Below, in pieces: positions 10,364 through 20,217 of a stretch of DNA of 64,000 nt. A program made the position numbers and the translations under genes. Origin of the DNA: Poa pratensis. Lineage: Eukaryota > Streptophyta > Magnoliopsida > Poales > Poaceae. How positions within the stretch are numbered: position 1 is the stretch's first letter; every line of letters begins with the position of its first letter. The notes beneath the pieces are model-generated. The model was given only the letters and a program-made list of their open reading frames with translations. It did no database searches and had not been told where the DNA came from. The stretch lies in assembly GCA_947311845.1 (NCBI GenBank), contig CAMZMU010000089.1:25817981-25881980 (forward strand), written 5' to 3'.

Positions 10364-12362
10364 ATGCAGATTGGAGTTCTAGGATACCCGGATGCCGCGT
10401 TGACTGAAGCGCAGATTACTAGATGTCTGGAGGCATACCTGATGTGGCTGTTCGGCAAGGTAATGTTCATTGACTCCCACGTCGACACTATTAGTGCGCG
10501 CTTCATCAATATGGCGCGAGAGATTGCGGAGGCACATCACGTTGAGGACATAGTGCCACGGAGTTTTGGGTCAGCTGTCTTAGCCGCCACGTACCGAGCT
10601 ATGTGTTCGGCATGCACGAAGAATAAGCGTTCCGCTTCGCTTCTTGGCTGTCCACTACTGTTGCAGTTATGGTCTTGGGAGAGGTTCCCTATCGGTAGGC
10701 CTGACGTCGACGCTCAGACACCCTGGGAGTACAGGCTCGTTGAGACAAACCTAGTCGCTTTGCCTACTATTGGTAGTATGTGGGCGCGTAGAGAGGTAAA
10801 CTTGCACATCATTTAATTTTTCAAACTTCTTATTTTGGTAAACTTGCACATCACTTACTTACTAGTTTATCTATTTGCAGAGACGGTACGCGGGCCAGCA
10901 GGTTAAAAACTGCTACGAGTCCTTCACGATGCAGTTTGATCAATTGCAAGACAATCAGGTTATATGGGAGCCGTACCGTCCTGACAGGGTGCAGGCGAGA
11001 TACCCCGGCGGGATTTCTAGCTTGTGCCGGAGGGATGAAAACTACTGGTTCACTCGAGCCCGCATTGTTTTCGATGTCACGGTGGAGGAGATGGCCCAAC
11101 AACGTGTCATGAGACAGTTTGGCAAGCGACAATTGCCGGAGCCTCCCACTAGAGTTCCCGCCCTTCCTCCGCACATCCACAAGTATGTTTTTAATCAACT
11201 GTGTTTACACCAAGGAATTTGGAATGTACTTTTCTAATTACACTACGCCTACATGTTTCAGATTGTCGCGACAAGGAGATAGATCTCTGGCATCTTGGCT
11301 ACAGGCACTTAATCCGTACATAGCGGAATGGGCGAACGCGACGGCTAATGTATGGCCCGCGGATGAGCCATTTCTGCTACATGATTTCAACTTATATCTG
11401 CGGACGTACAGACAGTCCACTCGACTTCGCTTAGTGCCCACGTCCCAGCCTGATCAGTTGCCACCTCCTTCTGTTACGGACATGTACCCACTTGAGGCTA
11501 TTGGGGGAAGCAGATACTACGCGGTATGTACTTCACTAATATTGGTAAATGCATGTCTCAATAATCGACACTAACATTTTGTTTTCCTACAACAGGCAGG
11601 CTTGATACAAGACATTCAGAGCGACGTTGCCGACTTTGCCCCACTGCCGCAACAAGTGTCTTGGTTCAAGCGTCTGGAGGACAAGCTACGACGTGTGTAC
11701 TCTGTTCTTACTTGTGCCGGCGCTGCAGACGTTGCGGCACACGGCCCAGCACCGCGCCCCGCGCGCCAGTCACTCTCCCGGACTCCACTTATTCAGGATG
11801 CACAGGTATCACCCTCCCGTCACTCCACAGGTCGACAGGACCCCCGACCACGTCATACAGTAGTACAGAGCCCTCGCCCACGACCTACATACGAGCATGG
11901 TAGTTCGTCCCACCAGCCAGATCCTTCCCAGTCCGGTCCATCACAGCCAATTCTGTACGAGCAGCCAGATCCTACCCAGCCTGGTAGTTCGACGTGGCAG
12001 CCGCCACCTATGTACGGGCTCGGGATGCCGCCTTCGTACGGGTATGGCATGCTGCCTGGTTACCAGTTCGCGATGTCGCAAGGTTACGGGATACATCCAC
12101 CTCAACATAACGTGTGGAACCCGTCTGCTATGCCGATGTCTCAGATTCCGGTCCACCTCCGTAAGTAGTTTATAATACTCTCATTTATTTATCATGTCCA
12201 CCTAGACGGAGTACTGACGTAACATCTACATGTACAGGTGGGGGTGACGACTCTACACACACGGAGCTGTACGACGACCCGATGTACCAGACTCCACCGC
12301 CGCCCCGACGCAGGAAACCCAGACACAGGAGGAGGAGCCGTTGCGGGCCGAGGGATGCGTGA
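10364..12362 (+). CDS. plant mobile domain (PMD) protein, 5'-truncated, five exons
   Basis: Proposed exons are 10364-10795, 10881-11182, 11262-11523, 11596-12160 and 12238-12362. Every intron has GT..AG ends and the joined frame stays open to TGA at 12360, giving about 561 codons. The second half of a plant mobile domain is clear in exon 1, with LLQLWSWERFPIGRP near 10655-10695. The family's usual N-terminal half is absent here: upstream is only minisatellite, or possibly an intron ending TGCAG at 10369, so the start at 10364 is uncertain. Exons 4-5 encode a Pro/Ser/Gln-rich and then Arg-rich tail. PMD proteins occur both as host genes linked to silencing of transposons (MAIN/MAIL type) and inside MULEs and retroelements. 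Its role in this element is unknown. Confidence 0.82.
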
Positions 12363-12503
12363 CCACCGAGCTCCGAGACGCTTGTCACCTTCTGGGCCTC
12401 GGCGTAGACAGCCGCGGACACGTCCTCACAGAGATGAGTGATACTACTATCTGTGAGACATATTTCTATCTAGGTACTACTATCCGTATTTCTATTTCTA
12501 TGT

Positions 12504-12620
12504 GAGACATATTCATATTTATGTTTGTATGAGACATATTATCTATGTACGAGACATATTCATATTTATGTTTGTATGAGACATATTATCTATGTATGAG
12601 ACATATTATTATCTATGTAC
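12504..12620. repeat. 47-bp tandem repeat between convergent MULE genes
   Basis: A 47-base unit starting 'gagacatattcatattt' is present at 12504-12550 and 12551-12597, with a partial third copy to 12620. It lies in the shared 3' region of the plus-strand PMD gene and the minus-strand lysine-rich gene, where transcripts would converge. Confidence 0.75.
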
Positions 12621-12738
12621 GAGACATATCAGGGAAAATAAGTTGTACGACACATATTATTAAACAAACATTGCAACTTACACAGACAGCAAGAAAAGTG
12701 GTAGTACCGACAACACAACATAAATTGAAAAAGAAAAG

Positions 12739-13251
12739 TCATCTACCATCGACACAGCCTCCCGCGTCACTCTTCCCCTTCGACGATGCTGCACCCTTGC
12801 CCTTCGACGACGCCGCACCCTTGCCCTTCGACGATGCTTCAGCCTTGCGTTTCGACGACGCTGCACCCTTGCCCTTCGACGCCGCCGCCGCTGCTGCAGC
12901 TCTCTTGCTCGCTTCAGTGGGCATGAAGATATCATCTTCGTCCTCGCTCTCCTCGACCCATAACATCGGATGATGAAAAGCATCCAACATATATGCTTCA
13001 GTGGGATATGTTAGCTTCTTCTTCTGCCACCTAGCATGCAGCCTCACGAGTTCTTTTTCTATTTCCTTGTAATTCCTCCATGGCCACCCATGCCTAGCTA
13101 GCTTCGCTGATAGCTCACGGAGATGAGGTGGATGACTAACAATATCTTCGAATGGGATCTCCTTATTGTCTACCTTGAACTCGGCCGTAAACTTCAAAAG
13201 GAGTGCCGACATTCCTGCCGGGAAACTACCATCTGAATTGTATCTCGACAT
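12739..13251 (-). CDS. unrecognised lysine-rich 170-aa protein of the MULE
   Basis: A single uninterrupted frame starts at ATG 13251 and stops at 12739, opposite to the other two genes of the element. The N-terminal half (about 1-105) looks like a compact fold with conserved-looking aromatic positions (HGWPWRNYKEIE, AYMLDAFHHPMLW). It is followed by an acidic patch (EESEDEDD) and then Ala-, Ser-, Gly- and Lys-rich repeats (SSKGKGAASSKGKG) to the end. The charge and repeats suggest a nucleic-acid or chromatin-binding tail. I do not recognise the family. Its upstream region (13300-13575) holds an array of E2F-like sites, so expression in dividing cells is a reasonable inference. Confidence 0.75.
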   Translation of the reverse strand: MSRYNSDGSFPAGMSALLLKFTAEFKVDNKEIPFEDIVSHPPHLRELSAKLARHGWPWRNYKEIEKELVRLHARWQKKKLTYPTEAYMLDAFHHPMLWVEESEDEDDIFMPTEASKRAAAAAAASKGKGAASSKRKAEASSKGKGAASSKGKGAASSKGKSDAGGCVDGR

Positions 13252-13315
13252 GTTCGAGTGAGTGGACTATGCTTACCAACTCGACATCTCCTCCCGGGGT
13301 TTTTATAGGACGAGC

Positions 13316-13575
13316 ACAGACCAATTGGCGGGAGAAATAGGCGGGAGCAAGGCTGGCGGGAAAATACAAGGCGGGAGCAAGTTTGGCGGGAAAATTAGGC
13401 ACGGCAGAAAAATGGCGGGAGAAGAAGGGCGGGAGGAAAATGGTGGGAACAAAATGGCGGGAGAAAAATGGGGAAAAAATGCGGGAACAATTGACCGCGA
13501 AACAAATTTACTCGAGAAAACCAAAATATGCGCGGCGGGAAAATAATGGCAACATTAGCGGTGGCGGGAAATATG
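13316..13575 (-). promoter_or_regulatory. array of GGCGGGA (E2F-like) motifs upstream of the minus-strand MULE gene
   Basis: The motif GGCGGGA recurs about ten times in 260 bases. Four copies read GGCGGGAAA (13355, 13385, 13534 and 13563), that is TTTCCCGCC on the minus strand, which matches the plant E2F consensus TTTSSCGC. One is the extended TTGGCGGGAAAA. The array sits immediately 5' of the ATG at 13251, so it is most likely the gene's promoter. That E2F binds here is inference. Confidence 0.6.
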
Positions 13576-13624
13576 AATATATGGGCCAACAGTTGGGAAA
13601 AACAAAAAAAAAATGTGAAATGGT

Positions 13625-13790
13625 ACTTTCGGCACGGCCAGAGCCGAAACTGGCCTGTCGGTCCCGCCGTTACGCGAAAGGCAGGCGTGCATGCAGTTCA
13701 CCGGACTTTCGGCTTTGGCCGTGCCGAAACCTGATGGTTTCGGTTTGGCCCGTGCCGAAACATTTGTTTCGGTCCGGCCGCTGCCGACGC
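13625..13790. repeat. right subterminal GCCGAAA palindrome cluster
   Basis: Four short inverted motifs of the form TTTCGGc..gCCGAAA occur just inside the right terminal repeat, mirroring 6225-6380. Confidence 0.65.
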
Positions 13791-13872
13791 CGCGCTATAT
13801 TCCGAATTTCTCCAAAACGCGTGCTAGATTCCGAATTTCTGTTTAAAAAAATATTATTTAAAATAAAAATTC
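13790..13872 (-). repeat. right terminal inverted repeat of the MULE
   Basis: Reverse complement of 6139-6220 with a handful of differences. It ends AAAAATTC just before the target duplication 'ctaggtgcac'. Confidence 0.9.
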
Positions 13873-13882
13873 CTAGGTGCAC

Positions 13883-14760
13883 GCACATGCGTTGCGAGAG
13901 CTGCTGCGAGTCTGTCCAACACCAACACAGTACTCTTGTAACCCTTAGACACTATCCGGCTTTATTCATCTGTGATAATGTCTGCATTTTTTGTTCACAG
14001 AAAGATAATATCTGCATTTTGATTTTTGCATCTGTATAACCAGTCCTACAATGCATTCCGTGTCAGTGACAGTACTCGTTGGTTGATGCTCTGTAGTCGT
14101 AGTGGAGTAGTCAACACTCAGCAGTGAAAAACTTAGGGCTGGGCCCAGTAGGAGGAAATATCTAATGCAACCATCCCATCAGGGTGTTACCCATGCTACC
14201 GAAAAATATTTTTAAATCCCCTGCCGAGGAGGTATCTGGTGCTCCCACCCCTAGGTTGTTCCCCGTGCCATCGTCAGAAATTCAAATTTAAATGTTTCAA
14301 AAAACTATACAAAAAATTGTGGATGTTTTTAAAAATGTTTGTACAACCTACAAAATTTTGAGCTTGCAATTCGAAATGAACATTGAGAAAAAAAAAGACA
14401 AATCTAACATGAATAGCTCCATTTTTGCTTTTGTCTTTTTGACACGACTGACACTATTCATGCTAGATTGTCTTTTGGTTTCTTGTGATTTCAATTTGGA
14501 GCTGAAATTATTAGATTTGTCTTTTTGGTTTCTTAAGGTTGTCAAACATAACTTGTGAACTTCCACAAATTTTCATAAAATTGTTCTTCTTCTTGGTAGC
14601 GTCGGATGGATCGTCCTCACCTAAAGTGTAAAAGGGGAAGTGTGCCACCCGACGGATCCTGTGTCCGATCTCCCCCATATCGGATCAAATCCATCAAGAA
14701 CTCTTCCTATCATGCTAACGATTAAACAACGGTCCTAAGTTGCAACGAAACTATGCATTT
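13883..14760. other. intergenic; probable unclassified non-autonomous transposon remnant
   Basis: The stretch 14200-14590 is AT-rich, with phrases 'gacaaatctaacatgaatag' and 'attcatgctagattgtctt' facing each other, so the RNA could fold into an imperfect hairpin. It lacks clear termini. No gene is recognised. Confidence 0.35.
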
Positions 14761-14828
14761 CGGATAGAATTTCATACCTTCGGGTCGTCTACTTCCGTCG
14801 AACAGGTTGTGGACGTGCTGGCTGTCGG

Positions 14829-15245
14829 TCATGTCGGAAGATGCCCGCGTCCGCCGGAGCGGGGAGAATCGGCCACCATCTCCTCCTCCTGCGTCGGGTC
14901 AACCTGCGACGGGAAATCGTCCACGATGTGGCACGGCTCCTCCGGGTTCGTGGTTGAGGACGTCGACCTTCTTGCCGTGACGCCGGGCGGCGGAGGCGGC
15001 GTGGGCGCCGGACGCTGCCTCGTGGGTTCAGGCGTGAACATGGCCTCGGCGTCGGGCTGCGTGTCCGCATTCGCAATCCTCTCCGCCTCCTCCGCCGCCT
15101 TAATCGTCAGCTCGCGCTCGCGCTGCTTGCGGCGCCGCATCCTTCGAGCGACGGTCTCCGGCTTCAGATCCGCGCCCAGCCGCTGCTCAACCGACTCTGA
15201 CGATGCACCCTTCTCCGTTGAATCGACGGGCGCATCTGTCTCCAT
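14829..15245 (-). pseudogene. unrecognised basic/proline-rich ORF, probably a broken first exon
   Basis: From ATG 15245 the minus strand encodes about 138 residues. There is a strongly basic helix (RRMRRRKQRERELTIKAAEE), then a Pro/Thr-rich stretch, then an acidic end, and a stop at about 14829. A different frame just beyond continues in protein-like fashion up to a good splice donor (GAAG|GTATGA near 14777), so a frameshift has probably separated the two. Upstream (15300-15340) are GGCGGGAG motifs like those at 13.3-13.6 kb. No known domain is recognised. It may be the accessory ORF of a DNA transposon. Confidence 0.4.
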
Positions 15246-15479
15246 TCTCTCTTCTCTTTGCGCTGCCGGGCGCCGGCTATGGACGGGAGATTTCCGGGGT
15301 GGGAGTGGCGGGAGAAATGAAATTGTTTGGCGGGAGCGGAGGCGGAGTGGAGAAATGATAGTGGTCGGCGCCTTTTTTTGCTTCAAATTTGGCTTCAAAT
15401 TTCGTGAGCCCGCGTTGGCAGGGCCGACGTAGCAGACGCGTCTGGGCACGACCCCAAACTCGCCCCACATATAAGCTGT

Positions 15480-16925
15480 CTTTGGGGTTTGCCGGACCGC
15501 CCGGACGTTTGGGCTCACTATAGGGGCCGTGGTTGGGTGACCGTTTTAGACACAAGAGAGACATTTTGCTAGTCAAAGGGGTGTGTGCGCACCCCCTATG
15601 CCTGACACGTGTGGCCTTGGTCAAAGGAGTTTAATCGAACAGAACCGCCCCCACCTCCCGCTAAGTGCTGCCAGGAGAGTGATTAAGGAGGTTTGAATTT
15701 GAATAGGGGACCCCACCACATACGGTCGCTTGCTATATAAGATACGATTCAAATATTCAAAGCACCGTGTCCTTTCCTGGCTTGTTCCTTCTCAGCTTTG
15801 AACAGAAAAAATTGCTTGAACATACGCTGGCAATGGCTATCGAGTGGGGATTGTCACAGTCTGATGGATTTTATCAGCTTGAATGGAAACGTTGAAATCC
15901 ACTAATTGCTGCTCATATGGCATGAAGTGCAAGGTTCAGGAATGAGGATTATCACAGTGAGAGGGATTTATCCTGATTTGTTGTCTAGCCTTCAAGCCTA
16001 AATCGCCTCCTGTCTCTTTTTAGAACTGTGTCCTTGTTGATCTTATGGATGGTGCAAGAGCGAGATAGAATACAAGCTACAGTCGCCATGTTCCATGCGT
16101 TCTCTGGGATTCCAACTATGTCAAGACGAACACGAAATAGTATTGATGATTCAAAACCATGGTGGCGAGGAGACCAGAAGAAAGATCAAGCGAAATGCCA
16201 GGAACAGGAATTCGACATTACCGAAAATGATTACGCTAGGGCAATAAAAACTATTGATTGCTTGAACATCCGGTGGCAATTGCTTTTGTTTCGAGACACA
16301 GCCATCCAGAGGTAGACGAAGGTAGAAACCCTCAAGCCACTAAATTTTAATTTTAAAAAAAAGTTGTACACATTACGTCTGCATGCATGCCCAGCCATGA
16401 CGTCGTTCATAGTTTTTGTGTCTAGCGGAGCTTGCCACCATTATTTTATATTGGGCAACATGCATGGAAAGTTGATTATCTAGATCCTGGTCATGCGAAC
16501 ACACCGATGACATCATCTGGTAAAGGGCAAATGGATTGCTATCCGCAAAACATCATCTGGTAAAGGGCAAAATGGATTGGCAGATAAGCTAGAAAATTTG
16601 GCGCGGAAGATTAGGCGTGAAGGAGGAACGAAAAAACTACCGCCAAGAATAGAGCGGGTACAAGATTGCTTGCGAGCACATGACGTATGTCGCCAAAGTT
16701 AAACGATAGCTTGGTCCCACAATTATTGTTCGAGATAAGAGTTAGCAGGGCTGTCGTGGGGGGCGGTCAAACTTCATCTCTGTCTATTTCTGAATCTGGA
16801 CTGAGATCGGACGGAAGGCGGGGGGTGCGCACCCACCCTCCTGACTAGCAGATCATTTCCGTTAGACACAAATGGTGACCGGGCTGTCCGCCCGGATGTT
16901 TGGAAAAGCTTTGCCAAGCATGGTT
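15480..16925. mobile_element. possible inverted-repeat element with captured gene pieces
   Basis: Sequence around 15525-15600 ('gctagtcaaaggggtgtgtg', then 'cgcaccccc') is mirrored in reverse around 16815-16860 ('ggggggtgcgcacccaccct', then 'cctgactagc'). The neighbouring sequence matches more loosely, including 'ggacgtttgg' and 'cgcccggatgtttgg'. The interior contains a TATA-like 'ctatataaga' (15733), a short ORF and a coding-looking tail at 16550-16702. No target duplication was found, so boundaries are tentative. Confidence 0.35.
16550..16702 (+). pseudogene. coding-looking 3' fragment, possibly RNase H-like tail
   Basis: The frame from 16550 reads GKGQNGLADKLENLARKIRR and continues to TAA at 16700. 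The 'LADKL' phrase recalls the C-terminal part of plant RNase H-like (RVT_3) proteins, but the match is short and I am not sure. Its 5' edge is a 40-base direct duplication (16510-16538 repeated at 16550-16579), which shows that the fragment has been rearranged. Confidence 0.3.
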
Positions 16926-16939
16926 GGAGTGTTGGAGAT

Positions 16940-17230
16940 GCTCTCATCAAGTCCAGTCCAGGGCTCCAAGCTGCAGGCAGGCGCACCGTATACACAACTG
17001 ATTTGATCTTCCCCTTTATATCTTCTTGGTACGGCGGCCACGGTCACTTCTCCGAGCTCAGGTGCCGCAAAAACGCCGAGAGAGATCTCAGATGCAGAAT
17101 CTATCTCTGAACGAACGAACTCGAGGCTGCGAGCTCCATCGTCCGTCCTTGAGGTTCATCATGGCAGGCTGCCACATTTCGTACTGACACACACACTGCT
17201 CGGTGCTTCGTGCTTATATTCCTCCACATG
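16940..17230 (-). repeat. duplicated ~290-bp segment, copy 1
   Basis: It matches 17713-17995 with small indels; the two copies are about 770 bases apart. Shared strings include 'gggctccaagctgcaggcag' and 'aacgccgagagagat'. On the minus strand each copy begins with a TATA-like 'tataagcacg/tataatcc' and then an ATG-containing stretch, so this may be a duplicated promoter plus short first exon. In this copy the frame stops early. Confidence 0.6.
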
Positions 17231-17712
17231 GGTACTGAAGGACTGACAAAGAGAGAGATGATACTATTGGTCTGGCAACATATATGAACAGATTACCACA
17301 TGCGCAGAACACTCGATAGGGGAAGAAGAACGGAAGGAGGAACCGATCAGCCGTACGCAGAACACTTAGCCCATGGAACAAAATATATCAGAAGAAAAGC
17401 CAGGCGTACACACTCGCACGACAGAAATCTGCTCTGCTATCTGAATATACTGTGAATATCTTGCTCAGTACGTGCTTCGTCAGCCAAGTGTACTGCATCA
17501 CATGCTGTTTGTTTGGGTTCAGTATGAACAAATAGCTTAATCTATTCAGCTCTACTCCACGGATAAGCATAATATCTACAAGAGTAGGTCGGAAGAACAT
17601 AATATCCACTAGACCACTAGGATAAGCAAACGCAGCAAGCTCTCGAGCATCATGGTCATGGAGCACCGGCGCCTGTGGCACCATCACCTCATCAGATGTC
17701 ACGGCACTCGCC

Positions 17713-17995
17713 ATCTCATCAAGTCCAGGGCTCCAAGCTGCAGGCAGGCGCACTCGCATCTTATACAGAACACCACTGATTTGAGCTTCTCCTTTTTATC
17801 TTCTTGGAGGTGGTACTACGTAGCCTCAGGTGAGATGCCGCGAAAACGCCGAGAGAGATTTCAGACAAAGAATCTCCATCTCTGAACGACCTCGAGGCAT
17901 CGTCGTTGAGGTTCATGATGGCAGTGTCTGCCACATTTCCTATTGACAAAAGTACACGCTTCTCGGTGCTCCGTGCTTATATAATCCTCCACGGC
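17713..17995 (-). repeat. duplicated ~290-bp segment, copy 2, with a small open frame
   Basis: The partner of 16940-17230. On the minus strand an ATG near 17914 opens a frame (MNLNDDASRSFRDGDSLSEI) that stays open to about 17761. The product is not recognised. Confidence 0.55.
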
Positions 17996-20217
17996 TGCGT
18001 TTTCCGGTCTGGGAACATGTCTCGGTCAGTTGCCACAACCGGTAAACACGGGACAAGGGACATCCTGAAGTCCAACTACGTTTGATGACTGAACACTGAT
18101 TTACCTGATGAAGTGACAGTGAGCACACGTCTCTAATCCTAGGTGCAATGATCCATTTGGTTTTGATCGCTCGCCAGATGACCCGAGAGAGTTTCTCCCT
18201 TTTTTCAGTAAAACATCAACCTGCAATCGATCGCTACGATATGTCCCAAACAGTTCCCTTACTTAGCTGTGGTTCTGGATGGGCAGCACAAGCAAAGCTG
18301 GTAACAATGTATTTTCGAAAGACCTGGGCCCTTCTTATCCCAGCAGCAAAGATGCCCCTCCATGTAAACAAGGATCCACTGTCCAGGGAGGTTGTGACAA
18401 GAGAGATTGCTGATGCACAAATGGTATTATCACCAGAACCTCTTGGATAGCTGGTGATGAACTAGCTTCACAGATAAGACCGCCATTGATCGACTCGAGT
18501 CTGATATGGTCAATATCTCCAGTAACGAGATTTATCATTTATCACACATTCGGATGGATCAAACTTCTGATTTATCGTCCATATGGCTGTATTCATCTTT
18601 GGTTTATAGTTGACAAGACCTTATGAAAATAAATAACGTGAAGCATACAGAAAAAATCAGTAAAATACACAGGGTTGTCATCAACAGTTCAAACTCTGCA
18701 TCAGGGATTTTAGTTGTGTTTGATTCCGCATATCTGTTATCTGCTGTTCAATAATTAAGGACTACACTTATATGATATTGATGGCACAAGCACTATCCTA
18801 ATCAATATTCTGCACATAGTACCGCTATTTCAAGACAATATGTATGTGAGAATAGATTTATTTTGTACACTACCACTCACAACATGTCAGATGAGACCCA
18901 TCTGTGTACTATCTTCCTAACGTTACCGGGTGAGATTGATCTAATCATAGGTAGTAAAAAGATACCCAAAAAACATCAAACTTAGAAAAATGTAAAGAAA
19001 ATAGATATTCTTTTTGAGCACCCTAATCAAGGGTTGAACTTAGAGACTCTTAGTCTCTTCTACTGTAATGTCACCAGTGTACCAGAAAAGAAGAATTACC
19101 TTGAATAACCAATCCCTTATAAAGTAATGACGGTAACTTGCACGGCCGTATTTTTCGGTGAGTAAGAGCATCAGGGATGCAAAATCCAAAAGAGTGTAGC
19201 TATATGAGAGTTTGGAATATAGGCATAAGTCTAGGAACAAATATTTTCTCAGAGAGCTATGCTGGAAAAGCACACGACGTACACTTCAAGTAAACTGTCA
19301 GATAACAAATCTTACATCTGTCAACAGTATATATAATGCCATCAGCCGCCAACATTTCGATACCGTATTGACAATACAAAGATTGTAATTATAGATAATG
19401 AACTGTATTCCGACAATAATTCATGGAGTTTGACAAATATTTCCCTATGGACACTAACCAAATATAAGATGTACTGCAGTGGAATTTAGCAGTCTTTCAG
19501 CTCATAAGCCATCTGAAAATCTACTAGATTGTAATTATAGATGAATGAACTGTATTCCGACAATAATTCGTTCGTGATGTAGAACTGAATCTGTAATCCA
19601 GCAACAGCAACATGACAGCTTCAACTCACAGAGTGCTTATCCACAAAAGTTAATTCTGGTCATTACAAGTCTGCTAAAACATATTTACTGTTCATACGAT
19701 TGGCATTCAAGTTGAGAAACATCAGTAACTCACATTCAATATATGTAACCAAACGAGTAATAAAAGGTGTGGCAAAAGAGTCGGGTGTGAGTTCATAACC
19801 ATCCTCATTTGGGACAGCTCCTGTCATTGCATTCAGTTGAATCAACTGTCACGACATCCGTGTTGAAGTATATGCAAGATTATTCTTGAGGACAAACAAG
19901 TCCTCTTATCTAACACTGAGGACGAAATGTACATTTGCAAAGACTGATGGGACTCAAAAAAACTCTTATTCCCTGCACTAATTCATCCCTATTCTCTACC
20001 CACCGTATCCCAAAGAGGGACTTCGTTTTCTTTGACGAAAAGAGGGACTCATAAGTCCCAAAATTATGAGAACAGACAAATGAATAAACCAAGAAAGAGA
20101 AGGCCTCCCTTTTTACTGAAGAATTCCTGGCACCTAACTAGGGAACAACTCTTTGTGCATTGAGCGCCAAGAAGCTTGACCCAAGCCTTCATCTGACTTC
20201 AGGAATACTCTTTAACA
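17996..20217. other. gene-poor stretch downstream of the ZIP gene
   Basis: I found no recognisable gene. A 42-base direct repeat occurs at 19381-19422 and 19527-19569 ('gattgtaattatagat' plus 'gaactgtattccgacaat'). The end nearest 20218 is likely the 3' UTR of the minus-strand ZIP gene. Confidence 0.45.

Larger units (their letters stand above)
6139..13872 (+). mobile_element. complete Mutator-like element (MULE) with three genes
   Basis: The element is 7,734 bp. Its ends start GAATTTTT and form inverted repeats of about 82 bp (6139-6220 and 13790-13872) that differ at only a few positions. The 10-base direct repeat 'ctaggtgcac' flanks it at 6129-6138 and 13873-13882; MULEs usually make 9-bp duplications and sometimes 8-11. 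Inside, in order, are a transposase gene (plus strand), a plant mobile domain gene (plus strand) and a lysine-rich gene (minus strand). Both subterminal zones contain short palindromes built from 'cggcac..gtgccgaaa'. The nearly identical ends and the intact PMD and third reading frames suggest a fairly young insertion. Confidence 0.92.

Noticed and set aside
16028..16315. A 95-codon plus-strand frame at 16 kb as a gene
   Set aside because: No domain recognised and no splice or start context; kept only as part of the possible captured material.
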